Shown: positions 17,077 through 24,598 of the stretch, piece by piece
Layout of the letters: every line of letters starts with the position of its first letter
How positions within the stretch are numbered: the first letter of the stretch is position 1
Origin: Ferdinandcohnia sp036962685
GTDB taxonomy: Bacteria > Bacillota > Bacilli > Bacillales > Bacillaceae_L
Direction of reading: 5' to 3'
Assembly: GCF_036962685.1 (NCBI RefSeq)
Contig: NZ_JBALOP010000032.1
Location: 1 to 64,000, forward strand
Length of the DNA: 64,000 nt
Notes under the pieces: model-generated
Told to the model about the DNA's origin: nothing
Databases searched by the model: none
What the model saw: only the letters and a program-made list of their open reading frames with translations
Made by a program: the position numbers and the translations under genes

Positions 17077-18553
17077 GTTGATTAGGTCCTATTTTTTCCT
17101 GAAACTTATAATCAATTGATCTTGAAAAGCTCCAAAAACGATATACAAATGTCATCACAGCAAGGACGATAAAGATACCAAAGATTACTCCCATGCGGTC
17201 GTATGGTATCCACTCTGGGAAGTGCTCTGCCCATCTTCTTGGAGCACCAACTTTACCAGAGAATAGAAACGATCCACATAATCCGATGAAGAACATAATG
17301 TACACCCAAAAACTAATCGGATCAAGTGCTGATTCTTTCTCTTTTCCATTCACTTTAATCAGGTAATACATAAATCCAAATAACATCGCAGTCGCACCTA
17401 ATCCCATGTACATATGGAAATGTCCTGGAACCCATTTGGTATTATGCATCACATGGTTAACGACGATTGTTGCATCAATAATCGCTGGTACGACCCCAAT
17501 GACCCACCCAAACATAGATAGAAACATAAAGGACGAAGCAATGTCCCACTTAATACCTGAACGATATACAATCATAAGTGCTCCATAAGCCGTGATAACT
17601 AGTACAGGTAGTCCATTTGCATATGAAAGGACTTGACCTACAATGATCATCCACTTTGGTAATGCAAAGTCCATTAATAAGTGGTGAGTATAGATCGTAA
17701 TCGTAAATAATGTTGAAAAGTTCCATGCAATTAAAAATGGGCGATTTGCTTTCCATGGACGATTTGTATAGGCTGCTAAAATCTCATAAACCGCAATAAC
17801 ACCCATGTAAATAATAGAGTTTGCAAAGATATGACCAAACGCATATGTTAGATTTTTTGCTAGCATTGGATCTATAGCAATGGTTGGAATAAACAGATTT
17901 ATCAGGTTCATCATTAATACAGTTGCTCCCGCAATTAATGCGGTAGTATTCACAATCGAAACCATTGTACTAGCGACGACAGCTGCTGGAGGACCATAGC
18001 CTTTTTCCTTTCCAAATACAATTGACCAGCCTAACCCTCCGCCTAAGCTTCCATATTGTTTAATAATCGCTCTAGCAACATCTAAATTTAGCAATAAAAA
18101 TCCGACTCCGAGTATAAGCATACCGCTTAAATAAAGCGCTGCTCCTGCTACAGCCCATCCACCAGCTGAGATAGTTGGCAGCGGATAAAGAAAAGTCCAA
18201 GCTCCCGCAAAGTCAAATACAAAGATACCCACCAACACCATTACAACCCCAATGATGAAGGTGATGAAATTGGTGATCAGAATCGTTTTGCTTAATTGAA
18301 CATATTTGCTTAAGAAATACCACATGACGGCAGCTGCAGCTAACGCAGCGGCACCAATCATGCCAGTACCATGGACAGTCATAATCTCATAAAAGAATCC
18401 AGGGTCTACCTCAATCATTTTTCCTTGAGCCACAAGCATCAAGACCCCAAATACCATCATTGATAAAATGATGAGACTACCTGTTAATAGATACATAGTA
18501 ATTGTTTTGTTTCGGAAGGTTTTTGTCCCTCCAACTGAAATATTAGTAGACAT
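17066..18553 (-). CDS. Heme-copper enzyme subunit I, probable CuA-type nitric oxide reductase
   Basis: A 495 aa b-family heme-copper oxidase-type subunit with about 12 helices. Ligands seen: low-spin heme H61 and H380, high-spin heme H378 (VPGHFHMY), CuB/FeB H241, H290 and H291 (YTHHLLMD). In oxygen reductases helix VI reads H-P-x-x-Y, the Tyr being cross-linked to the histidine and essential for O2 cleavage. Here it reads H241-I-F-A-N245, so the Tyr is replaced by Asn. With a CuA subunit and a denitrification setting, I read this as a CuA-dependent NO reductase like that of Bacillus azotoformans rather than a ba3 oxidase. Strong ribosome site AAGGAGGGG. It could also be an unusual oxidase. 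Confidence 0.8.
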   Translation of the reverse strand: MSTNISVGGTKTFRNKTITMYLLTGSLIILSMMVFGVLMLVAQGKMIEVDPGFFYEIMTVHGTGMIGAAALAAAAVMWYFLSKYVQLSKTILITNFITFIIGVVMVLVGIFVFDFAGAWTFLYPLPTISAGGWAVAGAALYLSGMLILGVGFLLLNLDVARAIIKQYGSLGGGLGWSIVFGKEKGYGPPAAVVASTMVSIVNTTALIAGATVLMMNLINLFIPTIAIDPMLAKNLTYAFGHIFANSIIYMGVIAVYEILAAYTNRPWKANRPFLIAWNFSTLFTITIYTHHLLMDFALPKWMIIVGQVLSYANGLPVLVITAYGALMIVYRSGIKWDIASSFMFLSMFGWVIGVVPAIIDATIVVNHVMHNTKWVPGHFHMYMGLGATAMLFGFMYYLIKVNGKEKESALDPISFWVYIMFFIGLCGSFLFSGKVGAPRRWAEHFPEWIPYDRMGVIFGIFIVLAVMTFVYRFWSFSRSIDYKFQEKIGPNQHVA

Positions 18554-18566
18554 TTTTAACCCCTCC

Positions 18567-19091
18567 TTAATTTGTTACGATAATTTCACCAATCATGAGA
18601 TGGTGAGCAAGTCCACAGTATTCCATACATAAAATTTGATATGTGCCAGGCTCTGAGAATGTATAGTAAACAGTGTTTGTATAATCTGGCATTGCCTGAG
18701 TTTGTGCTAATAAATTCATATCTTTGTCATAAATACCAAAGCCATGGTTAACATCTGAACTTGTGATATCGAATTCGATTGGTTCCCCAACTTTGAATTC
18801 AGTTTGGCTCATATTCCAGCCAAATTGAACAGCTTCTACATCAACAATGATTGGATTTTCTTCTTGTCCATATACTGGTCTTTCAAATGGAAGATCTTGA
18901 AGTGTAAAATACGTTGCTGTTCCAAATACAACGAGCAGAACAATGAAGTAAATGGTTCTAAAGCGGTACCATTTTTTCTGGATTGGTTCATAATCTGTTC
19001 GTTTATTCGTTTTTAATACGACGGTAATAAAAATAACTGTAATTAAGGTCATTAAAATAATGGAAAGATACCAAGCTGCGGTTTGGTACAA
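18567..19091 (-). CDS. CuA-containing subunit II of the heme-copper enzyme
   Basis: A 174 aa subunit with two N-terminal helices and an external cupredoxin domain. The dinuclear CuA ligands are complete: H116 (DVNHGFGI), C155, E157, C159, H163 and M166 (CMEYCGLAHHLM). It accepts electrons from a c-type cytochrome or a quinol pool and passes them to subunit I. First gene of the operon with subunit I (13 bases apart), Sco and a membrane protein. An Fnr-type site lies upstream. Confidence 0.92.
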   Translation of the reverse strand: MYQTAAWYLSIILMTLITVIFITVVLKTNKRTDYEPIQKKWYRFRTIYFIVLLVVFGTATYFTLQDLPFERPVYGQEENPIIVDVEAVQFGWNMSQTEFKVGEPIEFDITSSDVNHGFGIYDKDMNLLAQTQAMPDYTNTVYYTFSEPGTYQILCMEYCGLAHHLMIGEIIVTN

Positions 19092-19151
19092 AAGGACCCC
19101 CTCCTAATTCTCTATTCAGCACGATTGTCACATATCGCCTAAACATAAATC

Positions 19152-19167
19152 TGTTAAGTTTGTCACA
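19152..19167 (-). promoter_or_regulatory. Fnr/Crp-type operator before the CuA-enzyme operon
   Basis: On the minus strand TGTGA-CAAACT-TAACA, one mismatch from the palindrome. Centred about 42 bases before the start predicted from GACAAT (19124-19129). Confidence 0.55.
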
Positions 19168-19184
19168 TTTTTGGTGCAAAACGG

Positions 19185-19220
19185 AAAAAGACACATACTT
19201 GTCAAGAATGCGTCTTTTTT
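19185..19220 (-). terminator. Terminator after modB
   Basis: AAAAAGAC(G/A)CAT stem closing with ATG(T/C)GTCTTTTT and T-rich on both sides, between modB and the CuA-enzyme operon. Confidence 0.65.
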
Positions 19221-19225
19221 GTTTT

Positions 19226-19879
19226 TTATTTAATTAAGTAGGTTGACGCGAGCATTAGGAAGGAAATGAAGATAGTTGTAAGCACCCACAGCCAGGCTAG
19301 TTCCATATGCCCACTGTCGATAGCGACATAAATTGCGGTTGGCAATGTTTGTGTTTTGCCAGGTATATTTCCGGCAAACATAAGGGTTGCACCAAATTCA
19401 CCAAGCGCTCGGGTAAAACTTAAGATAAACCCCGTCACGATTGCTTTGATTGATAATGGAATGGAAACGAAAAGAAAGATCCGAAATTCATCCGCCCCAT
19501 CTGTCCTAGCAGCATCCTCAATATCTGGATTCACGGATTGAAAGCCTGTTTTTACAGATTGATACATAAGTGGAAATGCCACAACGGTTGAAGCAATCAC
19601 CGCAGCCCACCAAGTGAACATAATGGGTTGGCCAGTTAATTTCTCAATAAATGTGCCAACAAAACTATTTCTTCCAAATATCACAATTAATAAAAAGCCT
19701 ACCACCGATGGGGGGAGGACAAGTGGAAGCATTAATAATGTCTCAAGAATAAGTTTTCCTTTAAATTGCCTATGTGCCATCCATTTACCCGTGACTAAAC
19801 CAAGCAACAAAACAATACAGCCCGCAGTAATAGCAATGGTTATTGATAGTTTAATAGGTGACCAAAATAGCTGTTCCAT
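19226..19879 (-). CDS. modB: Molybdate ABC transporter permease
   Basis: A 217 aa inner-membrane permease with about five helices and the ABC-permease EAA-type loop in ALGEFGATLMFAGNIPGKTQTLP, typical of ModB/CysT permeases. It should import molybdate for the Moco genes around it. Unusually, no modA is next to it, where B. subtilis has modA-modB; a 143-base repeat element occupies the upstream side, and modC is not seen in the window. Sulfate or tungstate specificity cannot be excluded from sequence alone. Confidence 0.85.
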   Translation of the reverse strand: MEQLFWSPIKLSITIAITAGCIVLLLGLVTGKWMAHRQFKGKLILETLLMLPLVLPPSVVGFLLIVIFGRNSFVGTFIEKLTGQPIMFTWWAAVIASTVVAFPLMYQSVKTGFQSVNPDIEDAARTDGADEFRIFLFVSIPLSIKAIVTGFILSFTRALGEFGATLMFAGNIPGKTQTLPTAIYVAIDSGHMELAWLWVLTTIFISFLMLASTYLIK

Positions 19880-20021
19880 AATTTAGACCTCAATTGTTAT
19901 AAATTGTTCATAATTGGAAAATCCTTATTTTACAAAGTCTCACGAAGTATTTTTACAAGAAGTGTGATTTATTATACACCTCGAGTATAACTAACATTAT
20001 ATGATTTTCTTAATAGTAAGT

Positions 20022-20164
20022 GTTCAAAAAGGAGGATGAAGAGGACCGAGAATTTCAAGGCGGTGCAGCTTTGAGTACCGGAGCGTATGCAGTTAATACG
20101 TGAGGAACGGAGAAGCAAGCCAACGCAGAAATTCGATGTGTCATATTCACCGCACTTTTTGAAC
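20022..20164. repeat. Repeat-like element with inverted ends upstream of modB/fnr
   Basis: The 331 bases between modB and fnr contain no gene. A block is bounded by GTTCAAAAAG and its exact inverse CTTTTTGAAC, 143 bases end to end, with an inner GAATTTC/GAAATTC pair. Base composition is higher in G+C than the flanks. It has the look of the intergenic repeats of Bacillus genomes, but I cannot name the family and see only one copy here. Confidence 0.55.
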
Positions 20165-20210
20165 TTCCTCTTAACCAAGTATAGCATTCCTGCTTAGGAA
20201 GGTGGTACCT

Positions 20211-20915
20211 ATGAGTCAATTAACATTACAAAAATCATTAATTTCAAATGAATTAACAGAGCTTTTGAAATCAGCTAATCACGTCATCCAAATGAAGAAA
20301 GGAACCTATTTATTTCGGGAAGGTATGAAGGCATCGGAGCTCTATCTCATTCTATCTGGGCGTGTAAGGGTTAGCAAAGGAACGTCCGATGGCAGTGAAT
20401 TGTCACTTCGGGTTTGCAGCCAAATGGAAATCGTTGGAGAGTTGACGTTATTCACCGATCAGCCGAAGTATTTATTTGATTGTCTAATTTTAGAAGATAG
20501 CAAAATTGCTGTGATTCAAAAGGACGAATTAGAGCGAAAACTTTTTGAAAACACAAATCTTGCATTTGAATTTATGAAATGGATGAGTGACCATTTCCGA
20601 AAAACACAAACGAAATTTAGAGATCTTGTTTTATTGGGTAAAAAAGGGGCTTTGTATTCAACCTTAGTTCGAATGACCAATAGTTTTGGTGTTCAAACCG
20701 ATAATGGAATCTTAATAGATTTACACTTAACAAATCAGGAGCTTGCTAATTTTTGTGCAACTACAAGAGAAAGTGTAAACCGGATGCTGCATGAATTACG
20801 TGCATTAAAAGTAATTTCCGTAACAAGAGGCTATATTACGATTCACGACTTAGCATATATTAAAAAGGAAATACAATGTGAGGAATGCCCAGCAAAGTAT
20901 TGTAGTATTGAGTGA
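20211..20915 (+). CDS. fnr: Fnr-type anaerobic regulator
   Basis: A 234 aa Crp/Fnr family regulator: N-terminal cyclic-nucleotide-like sensor barrel (KKGTYLFREGMKASELYLILSG, VGELTLFTD), dimer helix, and a C-terminal helix-turn-helix LTNQELANFCATTRESVNRML. The extreme C-terminus has CEECPAKYC, the CX2CX4C that in Bacillus Fnr holds an oxygen-labile 4Fe-4S cluster. That placement differs from the N-terminal cluster of E. coli FNR and makes the call specific. ATG 20211 follows GGAAGGTGG; the GTG at 20202 is inside the ribosome site. It is the likely reader of the TGTGA-N6-TCACA sites in this window. Confidence 0.92.
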   Translation: MSQLTLQKSLISNELTELLKSANHVIQMKKGTYLFREGMKASELYLILSGRVRVSKGTSDGSELSLRVCSQMEIVGELTLFTDQPKYLFDCLILEDSKIAVIQKDELERKLFENTNLAFEFMKWMSDHFRKTQTKFRDLVLLGKKGALYSTLVRMTNSFGVQTDNGILIDLHLTNQELANFCATTRESVNRMLHELRALKVISVTRGYITIHDLAYIKKEIQCEECPAKYCSIE

Positions 20916-20929
20916 AGAACACACATAAC

Positions 20930-20958
20930 AAAGACCCATGGCGCGCCCATGGGTCTTT
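20930..20958. terminator. Hairpin after fnr
   Basis: AAAGACCCATG/CATGGGTCTTT stem with a GCGCGCC loop, just after the fnr stop. Few T residues follow beyond the stem. Confidence 0.6.
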
Positions 20959-20964
20959 CAATTG

Positions 20965-21078
20965 TCTAGCTCCAGGCGCCATCGGCTCGAGGTCACAAGC
21001 CAATCGCTTCTGAAGGCAAGAAGCGCCTTCTGTCAGCGCTTGTCTTGCGCTTGTCACCGATAAGCGGGCGCCTTGCAC
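20965..21078. repeat. Dispersed intergenic repeat, family 2 (short, inverted copy)
   Basis: Starts TCTAGCTCCAGGCGCCATCGGCT and ends GGGCGCCTTGCAC. In reverse orientation it shares its ends and the CGCTGACAGAAGG, ATTGGCTT and GAGCCGATGG blocks with the element at 41179-41410. Fills the space between fnr and the radical SAM gene. Confidence 0.75.
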
Positions 21079-21086
21079 TTTTCTAG

Positions 21087-22211
21087 TTATTGTAGAGTTT
21101 TTTCTTTTTTACGAAGGGCTTCTGGGATATATACACAGAATGGTTCACTCTCCATGTAATCTCCTGTCATCGCAAATGCACGAGAACGTGATCCACCACA
21201 TACATGTCGGAATTCACACACTCCACATTTCCCTTTATATTTGTCGGGATTACGCAAATCTTTAAAGATTGGGGATTCACGGTAAATTTCTGCTAATGGA
21301 GTCTCACGAACATTCCCTGCTTTAACAGGTAGCAACCCACTTGGATACACATCACCAATATGAGAAATAAAGATAAACCCATTACCATCATTTACACCTT
21401 GAGGTGCCCTGCCTAGTCCATCAATTTGACCCGTCTTTCCCTTCATAAGTGCATCTTCGTAGCGAATTTGTTTTTCAGTATCCTTTGTTTCGCGTAGTTT
21501 TGATTGGATGACAACACGACGATAATGCTGTGCTGCTGTAGTTTTAATATCAAATTTAACACGTTTACTTAAATCGTATAACCAACGGAAAACCTTTTCA
21601 TGTTCAACTGGAGAAATCATGTCTGTTTCCTTACCGCGTCCTGTAGGTACAAGGAAAAAGACGCTCCATAATACACAATCAAGGTCCTCAACCAATTTTG
21701 CCATTTCATCTAAGGCATGAATATTATATCTTGAAATAACCGTGTTGATTTGTACGGGAATTTCAAGCTCATGTAAATATTTGATGGCCCTCATCGTCAA
21801 ATCAAATGAACCTTTTGTTCCCCGGAAATGGTCATGAATTTCTGCGGTTGGCCCATCTAAACTAAAAGCCCATCTAGCCAAGCCAACTTCTTTAGCCTTT
21901 TGAATCGCTTCCTTTGTAACATTTGGTGTTGCACTTGGTGTCATTGAAACACGCACACCTTTTTTTATGGCATAATCAGCTATATCATACACGTCGGGAC
22001 GCATTAATGGGTCCCCTCCAGTAAACACGAGCATCGGATTATTCATCTCATATATTTGATCGATTAGCTTTTTCCCCTCTTCAAACGAAAGTTCTCGAGG
22101 GTCTCTCGTATATTGTGCTTCTGCACGGCAATGTAAACATTTTAATTGGCAAGCTCTTGTAAGCTCCCAAATTACAATAAATGGGTCTTTGTTATAGTCT
22201 CTTTCAAACAT
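21087..22211 (-). CDS. Radical SAM/SPASM protein, NirJ/AhbD-like
   Basis: A 374 aa radical SAM enzyme. The cluster motif is C21-x3-C25-x2-C28 (RACQLKCLHC), followed by FTGGDPLMRPD. The C-terminal SPASM part has CGVCEFRHVCGGSRSRAFAMTGD and a last cysteine in SEPFC. This tail resembles the heme-biosynthesis enzymes AhbD and NirJ. By analogy it may act on a heme or modified tetrapyrrole, or on a peptide. Start ATG 22211 follows AAAGGAGG. It has the best Fnr palindrome in the window, so it belongs to the anaerobic set. Confidence 0.8.
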   Translation of the reverse strand: MFERDYNKDPFIVIWELTRACQLKCLHCRAEAQYTRDPRELSFEEGKKLIDQIYEMNNPMLVFTGGDPLMRPDVYDIADYAIKKGVRVSMTPSATPNVTKEAIQKAKEVGLARWAFSLDGPTAEIHDHFRGTKGSFDLTMRAIKYLHELEIPVQINTVISRYNIHALDEMAKLVEDLDCVLWSVFFLVPTGRGKETDMISPVEHEKVFRWLYDLSKRVKFDIKTTAAQHYRRVVIQSKLRETKDTEKQIRYEDALMKGKTGQIDGLGRAPQGVNDGNGFIFISHIGDVYPSGLLPVKAGNVRETPLAEIYRESPIFKDLRNPDKYKGKCGVCEFRHVCGGSRSRAFAMTGDYMESEPFCVYIPEALRKKEKTLQ

Positions 22212-22239
22212 GAGGCAAACCTCCTTTGATAATGTCCAC

Positions 22240-22282
22240 ATTTTAACACTATAAATAAGTGAACTATGTGAGGTACATCACA
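22240..22282 (-). promoter_or_regulatory. Perfect Fnr operator and -10 before the radical SAM gene
   Basis: TGTGA-GGTACA-TCACA at 22267-22282 is perfect. On the minus strand TAAAAT (22240-22245) serves as -10 and puts the site centre about 41 bases before the start point. Confidence 0.8.
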
Positions 22283-22321
22283 GATTATGGAGGTGTTTGA
22301 AATTGTTCACAAATTAGGAAC

Positions 22322-22560
22322 AGTGCAGGAGCCTTGAAGATGAACTTCTACTAACAACTGCCACGTCCTGTGACAAACATAGACGTCAGCACATCCCTGA
22401 AAAGGCAATGCATTTTCTTCGTGCGATGTTTATGCTTTCGAAGCTTTCCTTGTCCTGTGCAAGTCCGACAAAGCAAAATAAAAGCCTGCGAGAAGGATGT
22501 CTTTTATCATTCTTGACGGATTGGCTAGACCAGAAAGAGGCTAGGCTGCTTGCGCTAGAC
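22322..22560. repeat. Dispersed intergenic repeat, family 2 (long copy)
   Basis: The nearly 400 bases between the radical SAM gene and the 22609 gene hold no gene. They carry the Fnr promoter and a repeat sharing with 41179-41410 the blocks CCACGTCCTGTG, GTCAGCAC, TCGAAGCTTTCCTTGTCCTG and TTGGCT..AGACCAGA, in the same orientation. Confidence 0.8.
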
Positions 22561-22608
22561 ATTAAAACTATATGAAAAGTGAATGGAAGAAATATTTTTT
22601 GAAGTAGT

Positions 22609-22902
22609 TTAAATGTAATTGAGGGTTAACACTACAGCTACCAGTAGGTTGGGAGCCCCCAGGAGGAAAAATAAATAGGAATATCGGATTCTTTTTTTGC
22701 GGTCTTGGTTCGTTTCCGTGTAGTAATTCGCTCTTGCCCGATCTCCACTTATAAAGGAATCAGATACAATCCCTGCAAGCAAGAAACAAATAATCCCAAT
22801 TGTCCCAGAAATAACTGAATATGTTTCAAATTGTCGAGTAGACAAACCAATGATTAATAGAATTCCAGAGGTTAATAAACCTAAAATCAGGCCTACTCTC
22901 AA
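22609..22902 (-). CDS. Small membrane protein, DUF5316-like
   Basis: A 97 aa protein with three hydrophobic helices (GLILGLLTSGILLIIGLS, GTIGIICFLLAGIVSDSFI, YSYLFFLLGAPNLLVAVVL) and a polar loop GDRARANYYTET before the last. The GDRxRAN loop recalls small Bacillus membrane proteins annotated DUF5316. Function is unknown. AAAGGAGG lies upstream of the ATG. It is a single gene between repeats, and its link with denitrification is positional only. Confidence 0.6.
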   Translation of the reverse strand: MRVGLILGLLTSGILLIIGLSTRQFETYSVISGTIGIICFLLAGIVSDSFISGDRARANYYTETNQDRKKRIRYSYLFFLLGAPNLLVAVVLTLNYI

Positions 22903-23016
22903 ACACGATCCCTCCTTTTCATTATTTCTAGTATTCTTATTTTATCGTACTTTTCAGAAAATTATGAGTGTATAGAGTGGATTTTTCAACAAAAGCCAAT
23001 GATTGATATAAGGAAC

Positions 23017-23044
23017 AAAGACTAAGAACGCCACATCATGTGGC
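23017..23044. repeat. Family 1 repeat, internal module only
   Basis: AAAGACTAAGAACGCCACATCATGTGGC, the hairpin module of family 1, in reverse orientation to the copy at 12.9 kb. It lies inside a larger inverted repeat (CAACAAAAGCCAAT at 22988-23001 with its inverse at about 23051-23064) that overlaps the mobA stop and probably acts as its terminator. Confidence 0.65.
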
Positions 23045-23045
23045 C

Positions 23046-23651
23046 TCAAATTGGCTTTTGTTGTATTTTTTCATATTCGGATTTGTTATTAATGTTTTCA
23101 AATTCCAAGCCTTGTAGCTGAAGGTCTTGATTTGTTACGAATTTGACGTGACAAGAGTCTAACAATTGGCTCATTTTAAAGTGTTGCTCCTTAAGCAACT
23201 GTTCTATTTTCTTAGCAACTCTTGAATGGTAAACAGCGATTAAGGGCTGTTGTCTATCATTGATAACTGGAACGACAGCGTCAATCCTTTGGTCATTTGT
23301 AAATGTAATCAGCTGCGTAACAAGCTCATTTGTTACGAAAGGCGTGTCACAAGGTAGGACTATATACCAATCTGACACTTCTTTTTTCATCACAGTAAGC
23401 ATGCCTGCAAGTGGTCCATTCCCTTTAAATTCAGGTAAATCCTGAATAATTTCCAATGATGTTTGGTTACGAAATTTCTCTTTTAATGCGGGATGGCTTA
23501 CGAGTAGAAGCTTGTCTACATTTCCTTCCAATGCGTCGATTGCATATTGATAAAAGAATTTATCATGAAGTTTGGCAAACGCTTTTGGGCTTCCAAATCT
23601 TTTTGATTCTCCGCCAGCCAAAAGTATACCTACGATTTTTGATTTATTCAT
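23046..23651 (-). CDS. mobA: Molybdenum cofactor guanylyltransferase
   Basis: MobA, 201 aa, transfers GMP from GTP to molybdopterin to give the MGD cofactor used by DMSO-reductase-family enzymes such as Nar and Nap. It has the nucleotidyltransferase start GILLAGGESKRFGSPKAFAKL, then VLPCDTPFV with the metal-binding Asp and GPLAGML. Start ATG 23651 follows GGAAG; the longer frame upstream has no start support. Having mobA and mobB here implies an MGD enzyme elsewhere in the genome. Confidence 0.92.
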   Translation of the reverse strand: MNKSKIVGILLAGGESKRFGSPKAFAKLHDKFFYQYAIDALEGNVDKLLLVSHPALKEKFRNQTSLEIIQDLPEFKGNGPLAGMLTVMKKEVSDWYIVLPCDTPFVTNELVTQLITFTNDQRIDAVVPVINDRQQPLIAVYHSRVAKKIEQLLKEQHFKMSQLLDSCHVKFVTNQDLQLQGLEFENINNKSEYEKIQQKPI

Positions 23652-23733
23652 TATGAAACTTCCAACTTCCTTTTGCTTTTTCTTCATAGTAGCACGATTG
23701 GAACTGTCTTCCAAACGAAACTTATGCATCCAT

Positions 23734-23778
23734 AAAAAAGGTGCAGGCAAAGCCGTAATTTGACTTTGCCCACACCTT
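23734..23778 (-). terminator. Terminator after the 23803 DUF2249 gene
   Basis: Fifteen-base stem AAGGTGCAGGCAAAG (23739-23753) with CTTTGCCCACACCTT (23764-23778), one mismatch, followed on the minus strand by six T. Confidence 0.85.
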
Positions 23779-23802
23779 AAGAAATCCGAATCTGTGTATG
23801 AT

Positions 23803-24033
23803 TTATTTTTTTCCAATTGCAACGCGCCAAAGGTCTGGACCTTGTTCAAGGTATTCCCAAGTGAATTCTTCACCGCGTTCCATCATGAATTGGTATTGAA
23901 GAGGTCGTGGATCATGGTCATTTGTTAGCTCCATGATTTCACCTGGTTGTAAACTATCAAACGTTCTAAAAATTGTTGGGTGTTTATCCCTCGGTGCGTA
24001 ATCTGGTGCATTTACCTTTGCTGCAAATACCAT
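23803..24033 (-). CDS. DUF2249 protein
   Basis: A 76 aa protein of the DUF2249 (TusA-like fold) type: APRDKHPTIFRTFDSLQPGEIMELTNDHDPRPLQYQF, then WEYLEQGPDLWRVAIGK. The DHDPRPL and W-x-V pieces are the family hallmarks. Such proteins recur near denitrification and hemerythrin-like genes, but their reaction is unknown. A ribosome site AAAGGAGG precedes the ATG. It has its own promoter with an Fnr-like palindrome. Confidence 0.85.
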   Translation of the reverse strand: MVFAAKVNAPDYAPRDKHPTIFRTFDSLQPGEIMELTNDHDPRPLQYQFMMERGEEFTWEYLEQGPDLWRVAIGKK

Positions 24034-24064
24034 ATTAACATTCCTCCTTTTATTTTATGGCTCC

Positions 24065-24107
24065 ATTGTATCGAGTCTTTTAAATAATTGTAGTGAAACT
24101 TATCACT
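24065..24107 (-). promoter_or_regulatory. Fnr-like operator and -10 before the 23803 DUF2249 gene
   Basis: AGTGA-AACTTA-TCACT (24092-24107), a perfect palindrome with one change per half from TGTGA/TCACA. On the minus strand TACAAT (24065-24070) as -10 puts the site centre about 41 bases before the start point. Confidence 0.65.
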
Positions 24108-24234
24108 GTGTACGTATGTTTTTTATCATATATCTAGAAAAACATGCGATAATTAGAATAAAATTTATGAGCCCACGTAAGCATCTTGTCATTCCTCATG
24201 ATTGTGGAGTTAAAAGAAAAAACGGGGTGAAAAG

Positions 24235-24372
24235 ATGAAAGAATTAGTAGGTACATGTAAGGAATGTGAAAAAGAAATTTATTGTTTAGATGGTTTTATT
24301 AATGGTGTTGTTTTAGATGATAAAAAAGGCATACTTTGCTTTGATTGTGCTGAAGAAAAGCAAGCTGACTAA
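24235..24372 (+). CDS. Small zinc-ribbon-like protein
   Basis: A 45 aa protein with paired cysteines: C8-x2-C11 (GTCKECEK), C17, and C35-x2-C38 (ILCFDC), suggesting a small zinc-binding fold. GGGGTGAAAAG precedes the ATG and a strong terminator follows, supporting a real gene. I do not recognise the family. It sits between the two regulator-linked DUF2249 units. Confidence 0.6.
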   Translation: MKELVGTCKECEKEIYCLDGFINGVVLDDKKGILCFDCAEEKQAD

Positions 24373-24390
24373 CTTTATTCAACCCCTGGC

Positions 24391-24440
24391 TTTTCGAGCA
24401 AACTCGAATCGGGCGCAAATACGCCAAGGCGCATTTGATA
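24391..24440. repeat. Family 1 repeat, end module
   Basis: TTTTCGAGC..ACTCGAA, then ATCGGGCGCAAATACGCC and AAGGCGCATTTGAT, near-identical to the right half of the copy at 32177-32267. Confidence 0.75.
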
Positions 24441-24467
24441 CTAGGAGAAAATCTCCTAGCTTTTTTT
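24441..24467 (+). terminator. Terminator after the zinc-ribbon gene
   Basis: CTAGGAGA-AAA-TCTCCTAG followed by CTTTTTTTG. Confidence 0.85.
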
Positions 24468-24506
24468 GTGTCTATTTTTTGAACATTAATTTTGTTTCTC
24501 ACTGTC

Positions 24507-24548
24507 TATGATGTAAATCACAGTTAAAAAAAAGTGGATTGCTACACT
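24507..24548 (+). promoter_or_regulatory. Fnr-like operator before the broken Crp/Fnr gene
   Basis: TATGA-TGTAAA-TCACA (24507-24522), one mismatch, with TACACT (24543-24548) as a plausible -10 placing the centre about 41 bases upstream of the start. Confidence 0.55.
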
Positions 24549-24598
24549 TAAGATGGAAAAACAACAGATATTGTTAATTTAAATAAGGAGTGAGAAAG

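Noticed and set aside
17066..18553. Plain ba3-type oxygen reductase
   Set aside because: The helix VI Tyr needed for O2 cleavage is Asn, and the gene lies in a NO-response cluster. Kept as an alternative, not the main call.
20022..20164. Complete insertion sequence
   Set aside because: At 143 bases with no transposase frame it can only be a short repeat or non-autonomous element.
20860..21078. A 72 aa minus-strand frame after fnr
   Set aside because: It runs through a terminator hairpin and a family 2 repeat, so it is not a gene.
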